A DNA stretch of 33,402 nucleotides from Micromonospora sp. KC606 (GCF_004348675.1 NZ_SMKN01000039.1:1-33402); one strand, 5' to 3'. Numbered from the stretch's first letter, positions 8,694 to 17,370 are shown. Made by a program: numbers and translations. Notes: generated by a model from the letters alone, not told the origin.

Positions 8694-10390
8694 GCCAGCA
8701 CCTCCAGGGGGGTCGCCGCCGGCCCGGCCGGCGTGGATTCGGCCGCCTGACGGGCGGCGTTGCGGATGGCGCGCAGGCGCAGCAGCGTCTCGTCACCGCC
8801 GCGGCCGAAGTGGTCGTGCAGTCGGCGGTACTCGGCGTACAGCGCGTCGTAGGCGCGGGCCCGCTCCGGGTCGGGCCGGTAGACGTCCCGGTCGACCCGA
8901 CCCATCACCGCCGACGCCGCGGCGACGTCGGGGTACGCACCCGCGGCCACCGCCGCGTGGATCGCCGAGCCGAGCGCCGGGCCCTGCGCCGAGCCGATGA
9001 TGCCCAGCGGGCGCTGGGTGACGTCGGCGTAGATCTGCATCAGCAGCTCGTTCTTGGTCAGGCCGCCGGCGACGATCACCTCGTCCACCGGCACGCCCGC
9101 CTCGGCGAACGCCTCGATGATCATCCGGGTGCCGTACGCGGTGGACTCCAGCAACGCCCGGTAGACGTCCGGCGGCCGGGTGGCCAGGGTGAGGCCGACG
9201 ATCACACCGCTGAGGTGGTGGTTGACCAGCAGCGAACGGTTGCCGTTCCACCAGTCGAGCGCGACGAGGCCGTGCGCGCCGACGGGCTGGGCGGCGGCGG
9301 CCGCGGTCAACTCCTCGTGCGAGGCCCAGCCGGCGGGCGCAGCGTGCTCGACGAACCAGCCGAAGATGTCGCCGACCCCGCTCTGCCCGGCCTCGTAGCC
9401 CCAGGCGCCAGCGCTGATGCCACCGTCGACCACGCCGCACATGCCGGCCACCTCCGCCAGCTTCGTGCCGTTGACGACATGGCAGGTGGAGGTGCCCATG
9501 ATGGCCACCAGCCGGCCGGGCTCGATGGCCTGGGCGGAGGCGGCGGTGACGTGGGCGTCGACGTTGCCGACCGCCACGGCAATGCCCTCCGGCAGGCCGG
9601 TCCAGGCGGCGGCCTGCGCGGTCAGCCCGCCCGCGCGGTCACCCAGCGGCGCCAGCGGCCCGTCGATCTTGGCGACGAAGTCGGCGAAGTCGGGGTTCAG
9701 GGCCGCGAGGTAGTCCCGGGACGGGTACCGGCCGTCCTGGCGGATGCCCTTGTAACCGGCGGTGCAGACGTTGCGGGTCTCGACGCCGCAGAGCTGCCAG
9801 ACGACCCAGTCGGCGGCCTCGATCCACCGCTCGGCCCGGGCGTAGACCTCCGGGTCCTCCTCCAGCAGTTGCAGGCCCTTGGCGTACTGCCACTCGGCGG
9901 AGATCTTGCCGCCGTAGCGGCCGATCCACGGCTCGCCGCGCTCGTGGGCGAGGGCATTGATCCGGTCGGCCTGCCCCTGGGCGGCGTGGTGCTTCCACAG
10001 CTTCACCCAGGCGTGCGGCCGGGTGCGCAGCTCGGGCAGCTCGCACAGCGGGGTGCCGTCGGCCAGGGTCGGCAGCACGGTGCAGGCGGTGAAGTCGACG
10101 CCGATGCCGACCACCTGCGCCGGGTCGACGCCACTGGCGGCCAGCGCGGCCGGGACGGCCCGCCGGAACACCTCGCGGTAGTCGTCCGGGTCCTGCAGGG
10201 CCCAGTCCGCCGGCAGTTCCCGGCCGTCGGCGGCGGTGAGGAACCGCTCCATCACCGCGTGGCGGTACTCGTGCACCGCCGTGCCCAGTTCGGCACCGTC
10301 GGCGACCCGCACCACCAGCGCCCGGCCGGACAGCGTGCCGAAGTCGACGCCGACGACGTACTGGTCGTGCGGTCCTGCGCCTACGTCCAT
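8690..10390 (-). CDS. araB: L-ribulokinase
   Basis: AraB phosphorylates L-ribulose with ATP. This FGGY-family kinase has 566 residues, the normal size. The N-terminal phosphate-binding strand reads VVGVDFGTLSGRALVVRV; the second lobe includes LVAIMGTSTCHVV and IVAGGLTKNELLMQIYADV, typical of ribulokinases. The ATG at 10390 is preferred over the GTG at 10435 because GGAGGA stands six bases before it and the extra segment is operator and leader sequence. It is the first gene of the leftward arabinose operon. The promoter and operator lie 32-60 bases upstream. The operator overlaps the -10 box, so repression should be tight. Confidence 0.96.
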   Translation of the reverse strand: MDVGAGPHDQYVVGVDFGTLSGRALVVRVADGAELGTAVHEYRHAVMERFLTAADGRELPADWALQDPDDYREVFRRAVPAALAASGVDPAQVVGIGVDFTACTVLPTLADGTPLCELPELRTRPHAWVKLWKHHAAQGQADRINALAHERGEPWIGRYGGKISAEWQYAKGLQLLEEDPEVYARAERWIEAADWVVWQLCGVETRNVCTAGYKGIRQDGRYPSRDYLAALNPDFADFVAKIDGPLAPLGDRAGGLTAQAAAWTGLPEGIAVAVGNVDAHVTAASAQAIEPGRLVAIMGTSTCHVVNGTKLAEVAGMCGVVDGGISAGAWGYEAGQSGVGDIFGWFVEHAAPAGWASHEELTAAAAAQPVGAHGLVALDWWNGNRSLLVNHHLSGVIVGLTLATRPPDVYRALLESTAYGTRMIIEAFAEAGVPVDEVIVAGGLTKNELLMQIYADVTQRPLGIIGSAQGPALGSAIHAAVAAGAYPDVAAASAVMGRVDRDVYRPDPERARAYDALYAEYRRLHDHFGRGGDETLLRLRAIRNAARQAAESTPAGPAATPLEVLA

Positions 10391-10421
10391 GAAACATCCT
10401 CCACTCACCTGCTGGGGCACA

Positions 10422-10450
10422 GTGTTAGCGCTCACATCGGGTCAGGTCAA
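10422..10450 (-). promoter_or_regulatory. araB operon promoter
   Basis: On the minus strand TTGACC (10450-10445) is followed by exactly 17 bases and TAACAC (10427-10422). The operator overlaps the -10 box and spacer. The 247 bases between this promoter and the GH51 operator contain no gene; a short GTTTTGAAAC inverted repeat lies at about 10456-10465. Confidence 0.6.
10423..10439. promoter_or_regulatory. LacI-type operator at araB promoter
   Basis: TGTTAGCGCTCACATCG contains the quasi-palindrome TGTTAGCGCTCACA (12 of 14 symmetric bases) with the central CG typical of LacI/GalR sites. The same 17 bases occur again at 10689-10705. Here it overlaps the leftward -10 element. The likely ligand is the repressor encoded at 306-1334. 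Confidence 0.85.
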
Positions 10451-10652
10451 GACACGTTTTGAAACATCTTCGACACCGAAACCCTCCCGTCGGGCGGACC
10501 GACCGCCCGGGGAGAGCACGTGGCGCCCCTTCACCTGGGCCGACGAACGAGGGCCACCCGGGCAGACCCTCTCCCTAACGATCCGGTCACGGCCCGGTCG
10601 GCCGGAAGGCCGGCGCCGCACATCCCGCCGTAGCACGTTGGTCATCAGGGTA

Positions 10653-10681
10653 TTGACCATGGGACATGCGCCCGCAATACT
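10653..10681 (+). promoter_or_regulatory. GH51-GH43 promoter
   Basis: TTGACC (10653-10658), 17 bases, then AATACT (10676-10681). The operator at 10689-10705 begins eight bases beyond the -10 box, over the expected start of transcription. The leader to the GH51 start codon is about 95 bases. Confidence 0.55.
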
Positions 10682-10688
10682 CCCTGCC

Positions 10689-10705
10689 TGTTAGCGCTCA
10701 CATCG
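10689..10705. promoter_or_regulatory. LacI-type operator at GH51 promoter
   Basis: An exact copy of the 17-bp site at 10423-10439, in the same orientation and 250 bases beyond it. Its position downstream of the -10 box suits repression of the secreted arabinanolytic genes. Two identical sites flanking a divergent control region could also support DNA looping by a tetrameric or paired repressor, which is speculation. Confidence 0.85.
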
Positions 10706-10784
10706 AGGCGCCTACAGGCACCCCGCCGCGTGCGGTGCGGCTCGCTGCGGCCCCGACGTCCAGCACGACGCTCAGGAGGCACTG

Positions 10785-13325
10785 TTGTTCCGACCACAAC
10801 CACTGCTCGCGGCGGCGACCGCCGCGCTGGTAGCCGTCACCCTCACCACGGCGGCCCCCGGATCGGCCCGGGAACCGGCCCTCCAACCGGAGTACACCGT
10901 CACGGTCGACCCCGCCGCGCCCGGCGTCGCCATCAGCGACTCCCACTACGGAGTGTTCTTCGAGGACATCAACTACGCCGCCGACGGCGGCCTGTACGCG
11001 GAACTCGTCCGCAACCGGTCCTTCGAGTTCCTGCCCAAGGACCACGCGTCGTTCAATGGGATGACCGCCTGGGCCCCCAGCGCCACCGACGGTGGCGCCG
11101 GCACCGCGACCACCGTCGACGACGCCCACCGGCTCAACGACCGCAACCGTGCCCACCTGCGGCTGGACCTGTCCAATGTCGGCGGAGGCCGCTACGGCGT
11201 CACCAACGCCGGGTGGAACAGAGGGGTGGCCCTGACCGCCGGCGCCCGCTACGACTTCTCGGTCTGGGCCCGCACCGACTCCGCCCGGGGCACCCCGCTC
11301 TCGGTCACCCTGCACGACGCCGCCGGTGAACCTCTCGCCACGTCGCTGACCGTGATCGTGCGGGGCGACACGTGGACGCAGTACAGGGGAACCCTGCGCG
11401 CCGCCCGCACCACCGACGCCGCCCGGCTGTCGATCCGCGGCGCCGGCACCGGCACCCTGCGCCTCGACATGGTCTCGCTGTTTCCCCGGGACACCTTCCG
11501 CGGCCGCCCCAACGGCCTGCGCCGCGACCTCGCCGAGAAGATCGCCGCGCTGCGCCCGGGCTTCGTCCGCTTCCCCGGCGGCTGCCTGGTGAACACCAAC
11601 AGCATGGCCGGCTACGACGCCGCCTCCAACTGGGAGCGGGCCCGGTCCTACCAGTGGAAGGACACCGTCGGCCCGGTCGAGACCCGAGCCACCAACGCCA
11701 ACTTCTGGGGCTACAACCAGTCCTACGGGCTGGGCTACTTCGAATACTTCCAGTTCGCCGAGGACATCGGGGCGATGCCCCTGCCGGTCGTGCCCGCCCT
11801 GGTAACCGGCTGCGGCCAGAACCGCGCCACCAACGACGAGGCGCTGCTGCGCCGGCACATCCAGGACACCCTCGACCTGATCGAGTTCGCCACCGGCCCT
11901 GCCACCTCGACATGGGGCGGACTGCGCGCCTCGATGGGGCACCCCGAGCCGTTCCGGCTCACCCACCTCGCGGTCGGCAACGAGGAGAACCTGCCGGACG
12001 CGTACTTCGCCAACTTCGAGAAGTTCCGGGCCGCGATCAAGGCGGCCCACCCGGAGATCACCGTGATCGGCAACTCCGGCCCCGACGACCAGGGCGCCAC
12101 CTTCGACCGGCTGTGGGAACTCAACCGCGCCGCCGGTGTCGAGATGGTCGACGAGCACTACTACAACAGCCCGGCCTGGTTCCTGCAGAACAACACCCGC
12201 TACGACGCCTACGACCGCAACGGGCCGAAGGTTTTCCTCGGCGAGTACGCCTCGCAGGACAACAAGCTGTTCAACGCGCTGGCTGAGGCGTCGTACATGA
12301 CCGGGTTGGAGCGCAACGCCGACGTGGTGCGGATGGCCGCGTACGCCCCGCTGCTGGCCAACATCGACCACGTTCAGTGGCGGCCGGACCTCATCTGGTT
12401 CGACAACGACGAGTCCTGGGGCTCCACCAGCTACCAGGTGCAGAAGCTGTTCATGAACAACGTCGGCGACCGTACCGTGCCGAGCCGGGTCACCGGTCCG
12501 ACCGCCGGGCCGACGGCGATCACCGGAGCGATCGGACTGTCCACCTGGGCCACCTCGGCAACCTACGACGACGTCCGGGTGACCACGCCCGACGGGACCG
12601 TGCTGTTCGCCGACGACTTCGCCGCCGGGGCGGGGGCCTGGACCCCGCTGGCCAACCGGGGCAGTTGGTCGGTGGTGGACGGCGCGTACGTCCAGTCGGA
12701 CACCCGCGCGCAGGACACCCTGGTCAAGGCCACTGACGTCACCGCTGGCGACTATGACCTGACCCTGAAGGCGCGTAAGAACGCCGGCGCGGAGGGCTTC
12801 CTCATCGCCTTCGGCGTGAAGGACTCCGGCAACTTCTACTGGTGGAACCTGGGCGGCTGGAACAACACCCAGGGCGCGGTGGAGAAGGCCACCGGCGGGG
12901 CCAAGGAGACGCTGCTCGCCAAGCCCAACACCATCACCACCGGCACCACGTACGACATCCGGATCCAGGTCCGGGGCACCAGGGTGACGCTGCTGCTCGA
13001 CGGCCAGGTGTGGGGCAGCTTCACCGACGACCGGGTGACCCGGCCGTTCACCCAGGTCGTCACCCGCGACGAGGCCACCGGCGAGCTGATCGTCAAGGTC
13101 GTCAACGCGCAGGACAAGCCGGCCGTGACCCGGGTCGACCTGGGCGGGTTGAAGGTGGCCGACACGGCGCGGGCGACCGTGATCAGCGGCGACCCCGGCG
13201 AGGCGAACACCCGCACGGCCGAACCGATCCAACCGGTCACCAGCACCCTGCGGGGGATCGGTGGCGACTTCGTCCACACCTTCCCGGCGAACTCCGTCAC
13301 CTTCCTGCGCATCCGGACCAAGTGA
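10785..13325 (+). CDS. secreted alpha-L-arabinofuranosidase, GH51 with carbohydrate-binding-like inserts
   Basis: An 846-residue exported enzyme that should release terminal L-arabinofuranose from arabinan or arabinoxylan. Residues 1-28 form a Sec signal peptide ending near APGSA. The catalytic domain begins at SHYGVFFEDINYAADGG (53-69). It is interrupted by a CBM4/9-like beta-sandwich (about 88-235) and resumes at NGLRRDLAEKIAALRPGFVRFPGG. Expected acid/base and nucleophile glutamates are E400 (GNEEN) and E487 (FLGEYAS). Residues about 590-755 look like a second inserted lectin-like (LamG/CBM66-type) domain before the end of the C-terminal sandwich. The start is TTG with AGGAGG five bases before; no ATG is available nearby. 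It is first in a two-gene operon under the arabinose operator. Confidence 0.93.
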   Translation: MFRPQPLLAAATAALVAVTLTTAAPGSAREPALQPEYTVTVDPAAPGVAISDSHYGVFFEDINYAADGGLYAELVRNRSFEFLPKDHASFNGMTAWAPSATDGGAGTATTVDDAHRLNDRNRAHLRLDLSNVGGGRYGVTNAGWNRGVALTAGARYDFSVWARTDSARGTPLSVTLHDAAGEPLATSLTVIVRGDTWTQYRGTLRAARTTDAARLSIRGAGTGTLRLDMVSLFPRDTFRGRPNGLRRDLAEKIAALRPGFVRFPGGCLVNTNSMAGYDAASNWERARSYQWKDTVGPVETRATNANFWGYNQSYGLGYFEYFQFAEDIGAMPLPVVPALVTGCGQNRATNDEALLRRHIQDTLDLIEFATGPATSTWGGLRASMGHPEPFRLTHLAVGNEENLPDAYFANFEKFRAAIKAAHPEITVIGNSGPDDQGATFDRLWELNRAAGVEMVDEHYYNSPAWFLQNNTRYDAYDRNGPKVFLGEYASQDNKLFNALAEASYMTGLERNADVVRMAAYAPLLANIDHVQWRPDLIWFDNDESWGSTSYQVQKLFMNNVGDRTVPSRVTGPTAGPTAITGAIGLSTWATSATYDDVRVTTPDGTVLFADDFAAGAGAWTPLANRGSWSVVDGAYVQSDTRAQDTLVKATDVTAGDYDLTLKARKNAGAEGFLIAFGVKDSGNFYWWNLGGWNNTQGAVEKATGGAKETLLAKPNTITTGTTYDIRIQVRGTRVTLLLDGQVWGSFTDDRVTRPFTQVVTRDEATGELIVKVVNAQDKPAVTRVDLGGLKVADTARATVISGDPGEANTRTAEPIQPVTSTLRGIGGDFVHTFPANSVTFLRIRTK

Positions 13326-13334
13326 GGCACCACG

Positions 13335-14879
13335 ATGACATACGCGTTGAGCCGACGTAACCTGCTGCGCGGCAGCCTGGGTGTGGCGGCGACCGGCCTG
13401 GTCGGCGGGCTCACCTCCGCGGCCACCGCCGCTCCCGCCGCCCCGGGGACCACCGCCGCTCCCGCCGCCCCGGCGGCCACCGCCGCTCCGCCGCGCCTCG
13501 GGGCGACAGCCGCCCCCCGGCCGGTGCCCGTCCGCCCCGACGCCGAGGTCTACGGCGTCACCACCGTCGACCCGCTGATCCGGCAGCGGGCCGACCCGTT
13601 CATCACCCTGCCGGTGGACGGGACGTACTACTTCACCGGCTCGGTGCCCGAGTACGACCGGATCGTCGTGCGGGGCGCGCCCACCATCGCCGGCCTCACC
13701 ACCGCCCCCGAGTCGGTCATCTGGCGGCGGCCCGCGAGCGGAAAGATGGGTGGGCACATCTGGGCCCCGGAGCTGCACCGCATCGACGGCCGCTGGTACA
13801 TCTACTTCGCCGCCGGGGACTCCGACAACGTCTTCCGGATTCGGATGTACGTGCTGGAGTCCGCGCTGGCCGACCCCCGGGACCCGGCCGGCTGGCGACT
13901 GCGCGGCCAAATCGCCACCGAGTGGGAGGACTTCTCCCTCGACGCGACGACCTTCGCCCACCGGGGTCGCCGGTACCTGGTGTGGGCGCAGGCAGAGCCG
14001 GAGCTGACCGGCACGAACCTGTACATCGCGGAGATGGACACCCCCTGGTCGATCCGGACCAAGCCGGTGCGCATCGCCACCCCCACCCGGGGCTGGGAGA
14101 AGCAGGGCTTCACGGTCAACGAGGGCCCGGCCGTGCTCATCCGCAACGGACGGGTCTTCATGACCTTCTCCGCCAGCGCGACCGACTCCCGCTACTGCAT
14201 GGGGCTGCTGACCGCCGACGCCGAGGCGAACCTGCTCGACAACGCCTCGTGGGTGAAAACGCCGGAGCCGGTGTTCGTCACCCACGAGCGGACGAAGCGC
14301 TTCGGGCCGGGGCACAACTCGTTCACCGTCGCCGAGGACGGGGTGACCGACGTGCTGGTCTACCACGCCCGGGACTACCGGGACATCACCGGCGACCCGC
14401 TGTACGACCCGAACCGGCACGCCCGGGTGCAGAAGCTGTACTGGCACTCCGACGGTTCCCCGCTGTTCGGGGTGCCCGTCGGCGAGGGCGGCCCGATCGT
14501 ACGACTCTCCCCCGCCGACGCGTCCCGGGCGTTCCTGCGCCACTACGAGTACGTGCTGCGGGTGGACACCGGGGTCCGTGAGCTGGCCGACAGCCAGTTC
14601 CGGTTCGTGCCGGGCCTGGCCGGCGAGGACACCGAGTCGATCCAGTCGGTCAACTTCCCCGACCGGTACGTCCGGGTGGTCGACGGCGTCGTGCGGATCG
14701 ACCCGGTGACGGCCGGCAGCGCCGAGGCGACCTCGGCGAGCTTCCGCCGGGTGCCGCAGGGCAGAGGCGGTGTCGCGGTGCAGCTCGCCGCGGACGCCGG
14801 CGCGTACCTGCGGCACGAACGCGGACGGCTGACGGTCGGCGCCCTGGCCGGACGCGCCACCACCTTCGTGCTGAGCTAG
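13335..14879 (+). CDS. secreted GH43 exo-arabinofuranosidase/arabinanase with CBM42-like domain
   Basis: A 514-residue protein with a Tat-type signal (LSRRNLLRGSLG at 5-16), an Ala/Pro-rich linker to about residue 66, a five-bladed GH43 propeller and a C-terminal beta-trefoil (about 398-514) resembling AbfB/CBM42, which binds arabinofuranose side chains. The three GH43 acidic residues are visible: D87 (QRADPFI), D203 (SLDATTF) and E263 (NEGPAVL), with GPGHNSF at 324-330. The layout resembles streptomycete exo-1,5-alpha-L-arabinofuranosidases. It starts nine bases after the GH51 stop, so the two form one transcript and probably act together on arabinan outside the cell. Exact specificity cannot be read from sequence. 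Confidence 0.92.
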   Translation: MTYALSRRNLLRGSLGVAATGLVGGLTSAATAAPAAPGTTAAPAAPAATAAPPRLGATAAPRPVPVRPDAEVYGVTTVDPLIRQRADPFITLPVDGTYYFTGSVPEYDRIVVRGAPTIAGLTTAPESVIWRRPASGKMGGHIWAPELHRIDGRWYIYFAAGDSDNVFRIRMYVLESALADPRDPAGWRLRGQIATEWEDFSLDATTFAHRGRRYLVWAQAEPELTGTNLYIAEMDTPWSIRTKPVRIATPTRGWEKQGFTVNEGPAVLIRNGRVFMTFSASATDSRYCMGLLTADAEANLLDNASWVKTPEPVFVTHERTKRFGPGHNSFTVAEDGVTDVLVYHARDYRDITGDPLYDPNRHARVQKLYWHSDGSPLFGVPVGEGGPIVRLSPADASRAFLRHYEYVLRVDTGVRELADSQFRFVPGLAGEDTESIQSVNFPDRYVRVVDGVVRIDPVTAGSAEATSASFRRVPQGRGGVAVQLAADAGAYLRHERGRLTVGALAGRATTFVLS

Positions 14880-14890
14880 CGACGACGGGT

Positions 14891-14957
14891 CGCCCCGCCT
14901 CTGCTCGGGGCGGCACGTGCCGCGCGGACGTGCCGCCCCGGGTGCCCGGGGCGGCAC
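14891..14957 (+). terminator. overlapping alternative hairpins behind GH43
   Basis: Three stems share sequence. A 7-bp stem joins 14891-14897 and 14906-14912. A 13-bp perfect stem joins 14906-14918 and 14928-14940. A second 13-bp perfect stem joins 14930-14942 and 14945-14957. The last two cannot form fully at once because 14930-14940 is used by both. There is no U-run, as is common in actinomycetes. This is most simply a strong terminator of the arabinan operon. The following 290 bases to 15248 show no convincing gene. Confidence 0.65.
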
Positions 14958-15248
14958 GCCGGTCAGCGGGCCAGCGGGCCAGCGGGTCGCGCAGCTCCCT
15001 GACCACGGCCGCCGGGGCCTCCTCGGCGCGACCACGTCGGCGTCGCCGCGCGGGGCGTCCTGAACCGGGCCGGATCAACGGTGGTGGCAGGATGACGCCC
15101 ACGTCGGCGGTCGGTGCCGCCTGCACCGGTCGGGCCGGGCAGATGGGGCACGGCCGAGAAGCACATCACCCGGAATGTCACTGCGCGTGCGCGTGCGCGG
15201 CACACGGAGTTCCCGGCCGGACCACGTGTCAGGGGGCCGCACTCGCGG

Positions 15249-15437
15249 ATGCACGAGTCGCTGAACGGCTTGATCGACCCGCCGCACGACTACGGCGTCT
15301 ACAACATGTCCTGGGTGTCGACCAGGGTCGGTCTGGTGCCGACAATGGAGGATCTCAACGACCTCGCCGCCGCACTCGGGCGAGACCACGAGGCGCCAGC
15401 CCGCCACGCCCGAGCCCGGACGTTCCTGTCGCCGTAG
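15249..15437 (+). pseudogene. decayed coding remnant of unknown family
   Basis: This frame has codon choice like a real gene and a protein-like composition (ESLNGLIDPPHDYGVYNMSW, then VGLVPTMEDLNDLAAALGRD) from an ATG at 15249 to a TAG at 15435. The same frame continues past the stop with DMAREFDVGRRIGETPTVVE and runs straight into the racemase-like gene. There is no ribosome site before 15249 and no recognisable upstream domain. I do not recognise the family. It looks like the middle or end of a broken gene whose last part now serves as the odd N-terminus of the next gene. It could also be non-coding. Confidence 0.35.
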
Positions 15438-15473
15438 CGGGCACTTGGCGCCGACATGGCCCGGGAGTTCGAC

Positions 15474-16727
15474 GTGGGGCGGCGAATCGGCGAGACTCCA
15501 ACCGTGGTCGAGTACGAGCGGGGCCTCTCCCCCGGGCGTGATCGGGACAACCGTCGACGAGCCGGTGAGGGTCGCGTCAGCCCACGCGCCGTCACCGGGA
15601 GTGGAGCCGGCGGACGCCTCGGTCCCCTTGCTGGGGTTCGCGTCGTGGAGCTGGCCAGTCTCGCGCCGGCTCCCTTCGGCTGCATGGTGCTGGCCGACCT
15701 CGGTGCCGATGTCGTCCGCGTCGATCGGCCCACCCCGGTCGCCGGCCCGCTCGCCGCCCCGACGGCCGGGCCCTTGCAGCGCAACCGGCGGATCGTGGCC
15801 CTGGACCTGAAGTCGCCCGACGGGGTGGCCGACCTGCTGCGCCTCGTGGAACGCGCCGACGTGCTGGTCGAGGCGTACCGGCCGGGGGTGGCCGAGCGGC
15901 TCGGTGTCGGGCCGGACACCTGCCGGGAGCACAACCCCCGCCTGGTGTACGCCCGGATGACCGGCTGGGGCCAGGACGGCCCGTTGGCCCACCGGGCCGG
16001 TCACGACATCGACTACCTTGCGGTGGCCGGTGCGCTGGAGCCGCTGGGCCGGGCCGGAGAACGCCCGCACGCCCCGCTGAACCTGCTCGGCGACTTCGCC
16101 GGTGGCGGGATGCTGCTCGCCGTCGGCGTGCTGGCCGCGCTGCTGGAGCGGGAACGCTCCGGCGTCGGCCAGGTCGTCGACGCCGCGATGGTCGACGGTT
16201 CGGCGCTGCTCACCGCTTTCCTGCACGGCATGATCAGCGCCGGGATGTGGCCCGCGCCGCGTGGCGGCAACCTGCTCGACGGCGGCGTCCCGTTCTACGA
16301 CACGTACCGCACCGCCGACGGCGGGTTCATGGCCGTCGGTGCGCTGGAACCGGCGTTCTACGCGGCGCTGCTGACCGGCCTCGGCCTGGCCGACGAGGAG
16401 CTGCCCGCCCAGTACGACCCGAACGGCTGGCCTCGGCTGCGCCGCCGGTTCACCGACCGGTTCGTCGAACGCACCCGGGACGAGTGGGCTGAGGTCTTCG
16501 CCGGCCTCGACGCGTGCGTGGCACCGGTGCTCGCCCCCACCGAGGCGCACCGACACCCGCACAACGCCGTTCGGGGCACCTTCGTCACCGTCGGCGGGGA
16601 GGTGCAGCCCGCGCCGGCCCCCCGGTTCGGGCGAACCCCGGCGGCGGTGCCGCGGCCGGCGCCGAACCCGCGGCGGGACCTGCTGGACGTGGCGGCCGTG
16701 CTGGCGGGGTGGCCGTCACGGTCGTGA
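15474..16727 (+). CDS. CaiB/BaiF CoA-transferase family protein, alpha-methylacyl-CoA racemase-like
   Basis: Family III CoA-transferase fold proteins move CoA between acids or, in the racemase branch, epimerise 2-methylacyl-CoA thioesters. The domain starts at LGPLAGVRVVELASLAPAPFG. The racemase hallmarks are present: GHDIDYLAVAGALEPLG (His), NLLGDFAGGGMLLAVG (Asp) and LDGGVPFYDTYRTADGGFMAVGALEP (Glu). Their mutual spacing equals that of the His126/Asp156/Glu241 set in the mycobacterial enzyme. About 50 residues precede the domain with no family match, and no start codon exists near the expected N-terminus. The GTG at 15474 has GGGAG six bases upstream; ATG 15456 and GTG 15504 are alternatives. 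It has no obvious link to the sugar genes around it. Confidence 0.85.
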   Translation: MGRRIGETPTVVEYERGLSPGRDRDNRRRAGEGRVSPRAVTGSGAGGRLGPLAGVRVVELASLAPAPFGCMVLADLGADVVRVDRPTPVAGPLAAPTAGPLQRNRRIVALDLKSPDGVADLLRLVERADVLVEAYRPGVAERLGVGPDTCREHNPRLVYARMTGWGQDGPLAHRAGHDIDYLAVAGALEPLGRAGERPHAPLNLLGDFAGGGMLLAVGVLAALLERERSGVGQVVDAAMVDGSALLTAFLHGMISAGMWPAPRGGNLLDGGVPFYDTYRTADGGFMAVGALEPAFYAALLTGLGLADEELPAQYDPNGWPRLRRRFTDRFVERTRDEWAEVFAGLDACVAPVLAPTEAHRHPHNAVRGTFVTVGGEVQPAPAPRFGRTPAAVPRPAPNPRRDLLDVAAVLAGWPSRS

Positions 16728-16767
16728 CCCGCGCCCGCTGCGGTGACCGGAGCGGCGCAGGGTACCG

Positions 16768-17370
16768 TCAGGATCCGTCCCGGAGGTCGGCCGGCGCCTT
16801 TGCGGCGAGCCTGATCTGGTCGAAGCGGACGACGCACCGGTCGCCGAGCGGAGCCTGGGCCAGGAAACCGACTCGGGCGGGCCGCCGGGAGGCCAGCCGG
16901 AACAGCCGGACGAAGTGCCAGAGCACGCCGTCGGGCGAGGCGTGGAAGGCCCAGGCGGCTCCGGTCCGGGTGATCCGCAGCCACACGTCGGCCGCCACCA
17001 CGACGCTGGAGTTGCAGTCGTCGGACGAGTCGTTCGTCACGACGCTGACCACCATCGCCTGACCCGCCGGCGACCACTCGAAACAGACCTTCGCCCAGTG
17101 ATCCTCGTCGACCCAGACGGCCAGCGCGCCCGCGTCGAACGTCGTCCGCGGCGGGTCCACGCGCACCCGCGCCGAGAGGGTGAACTCGGCGGGAGCCTCG
17201 AAGCTCAGCGCCGATGCCCGGTGCTGCCGCCCGCCACCCAGGGGGTCGTTCGTCCAGTCGACGCCCGCGACCGCCACGAGCACCAGCTCACCGCGTTCTT
17301 CGTCGAAAGAGCCCTCGCCGTTCTGCGGCACCCAGGCCAGTGGCGGAAGACCCGCAACCCCGATCGTCAT
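16768..17370 (-). CDS. DUF1349 domain protein
   Basis: A 200-residue protein with the DUF1349 pattern, a concanavalin-like beta-sandwich seen in many bacteria and fungi. The middle reads AGALAVWVDEDHWAKVCFEW, followed by SVVTNDSSDD and VWLRITRTGAAWAFHASPDG, then VGFLAQAPLG near the end. There is no signal peptide, so it should be cytoplasmic. The ATG at 17370 has GGGAGG five bases upstream. The family has no firmly established reaction; a sugar-binding or glycosidase-related role is only suggested by the fold. It converges with the racemase-like gene 40 bases away. Confidence 0.85.
   Translation of the reverse strand: MTIGVAGLPPLAWVPQNGEGSFDEERGELVLVAVAGVDWTNDPLGGGRQHRASALSFEAPAEFTLSARVRVDPPRTTFDAGALAVWVDEDHWAKVCFEWSPAGQAMVVSVVTNDSSDDCNSSVVVAADVWLRITRTGAAWAFHASPDGVLWHFVRLFRLASRRPARVGFLAQAPLGDRCVVRFDQIRLAAKAPADLRDGS

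Noticed and set aside
8690..10435. GTG 10435 as the araB start
   Set aside because: It lies inside the operator and -10 region. The ATG at 10390 has a strong GGAGGA site and matches family length.
10442..10688. A small gene or riboswitch in the araB-GH51 gap
   Set aside because: Frames here are short and overlap both promoters. No conserved riboswitch fold or protein motif is recognisable.
10698..15035. A 1445-codon open frame on the minus strand opposite the GH51 and GH43 genes
   Set aside because: Its translation is low-complexity Gly/Arg/Val/Pro text with no domain. The plus strand has two clear enzymes with catalytic motifs. Very long antisense frames are expected at this GC content.
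15075..16562. A 495-codon minus-strand frame opposite the racemase-like gene
   Set aside because: The translation has no family motif, while the plus strand carries the racemase His/Asp/Glu set in correct spacing.
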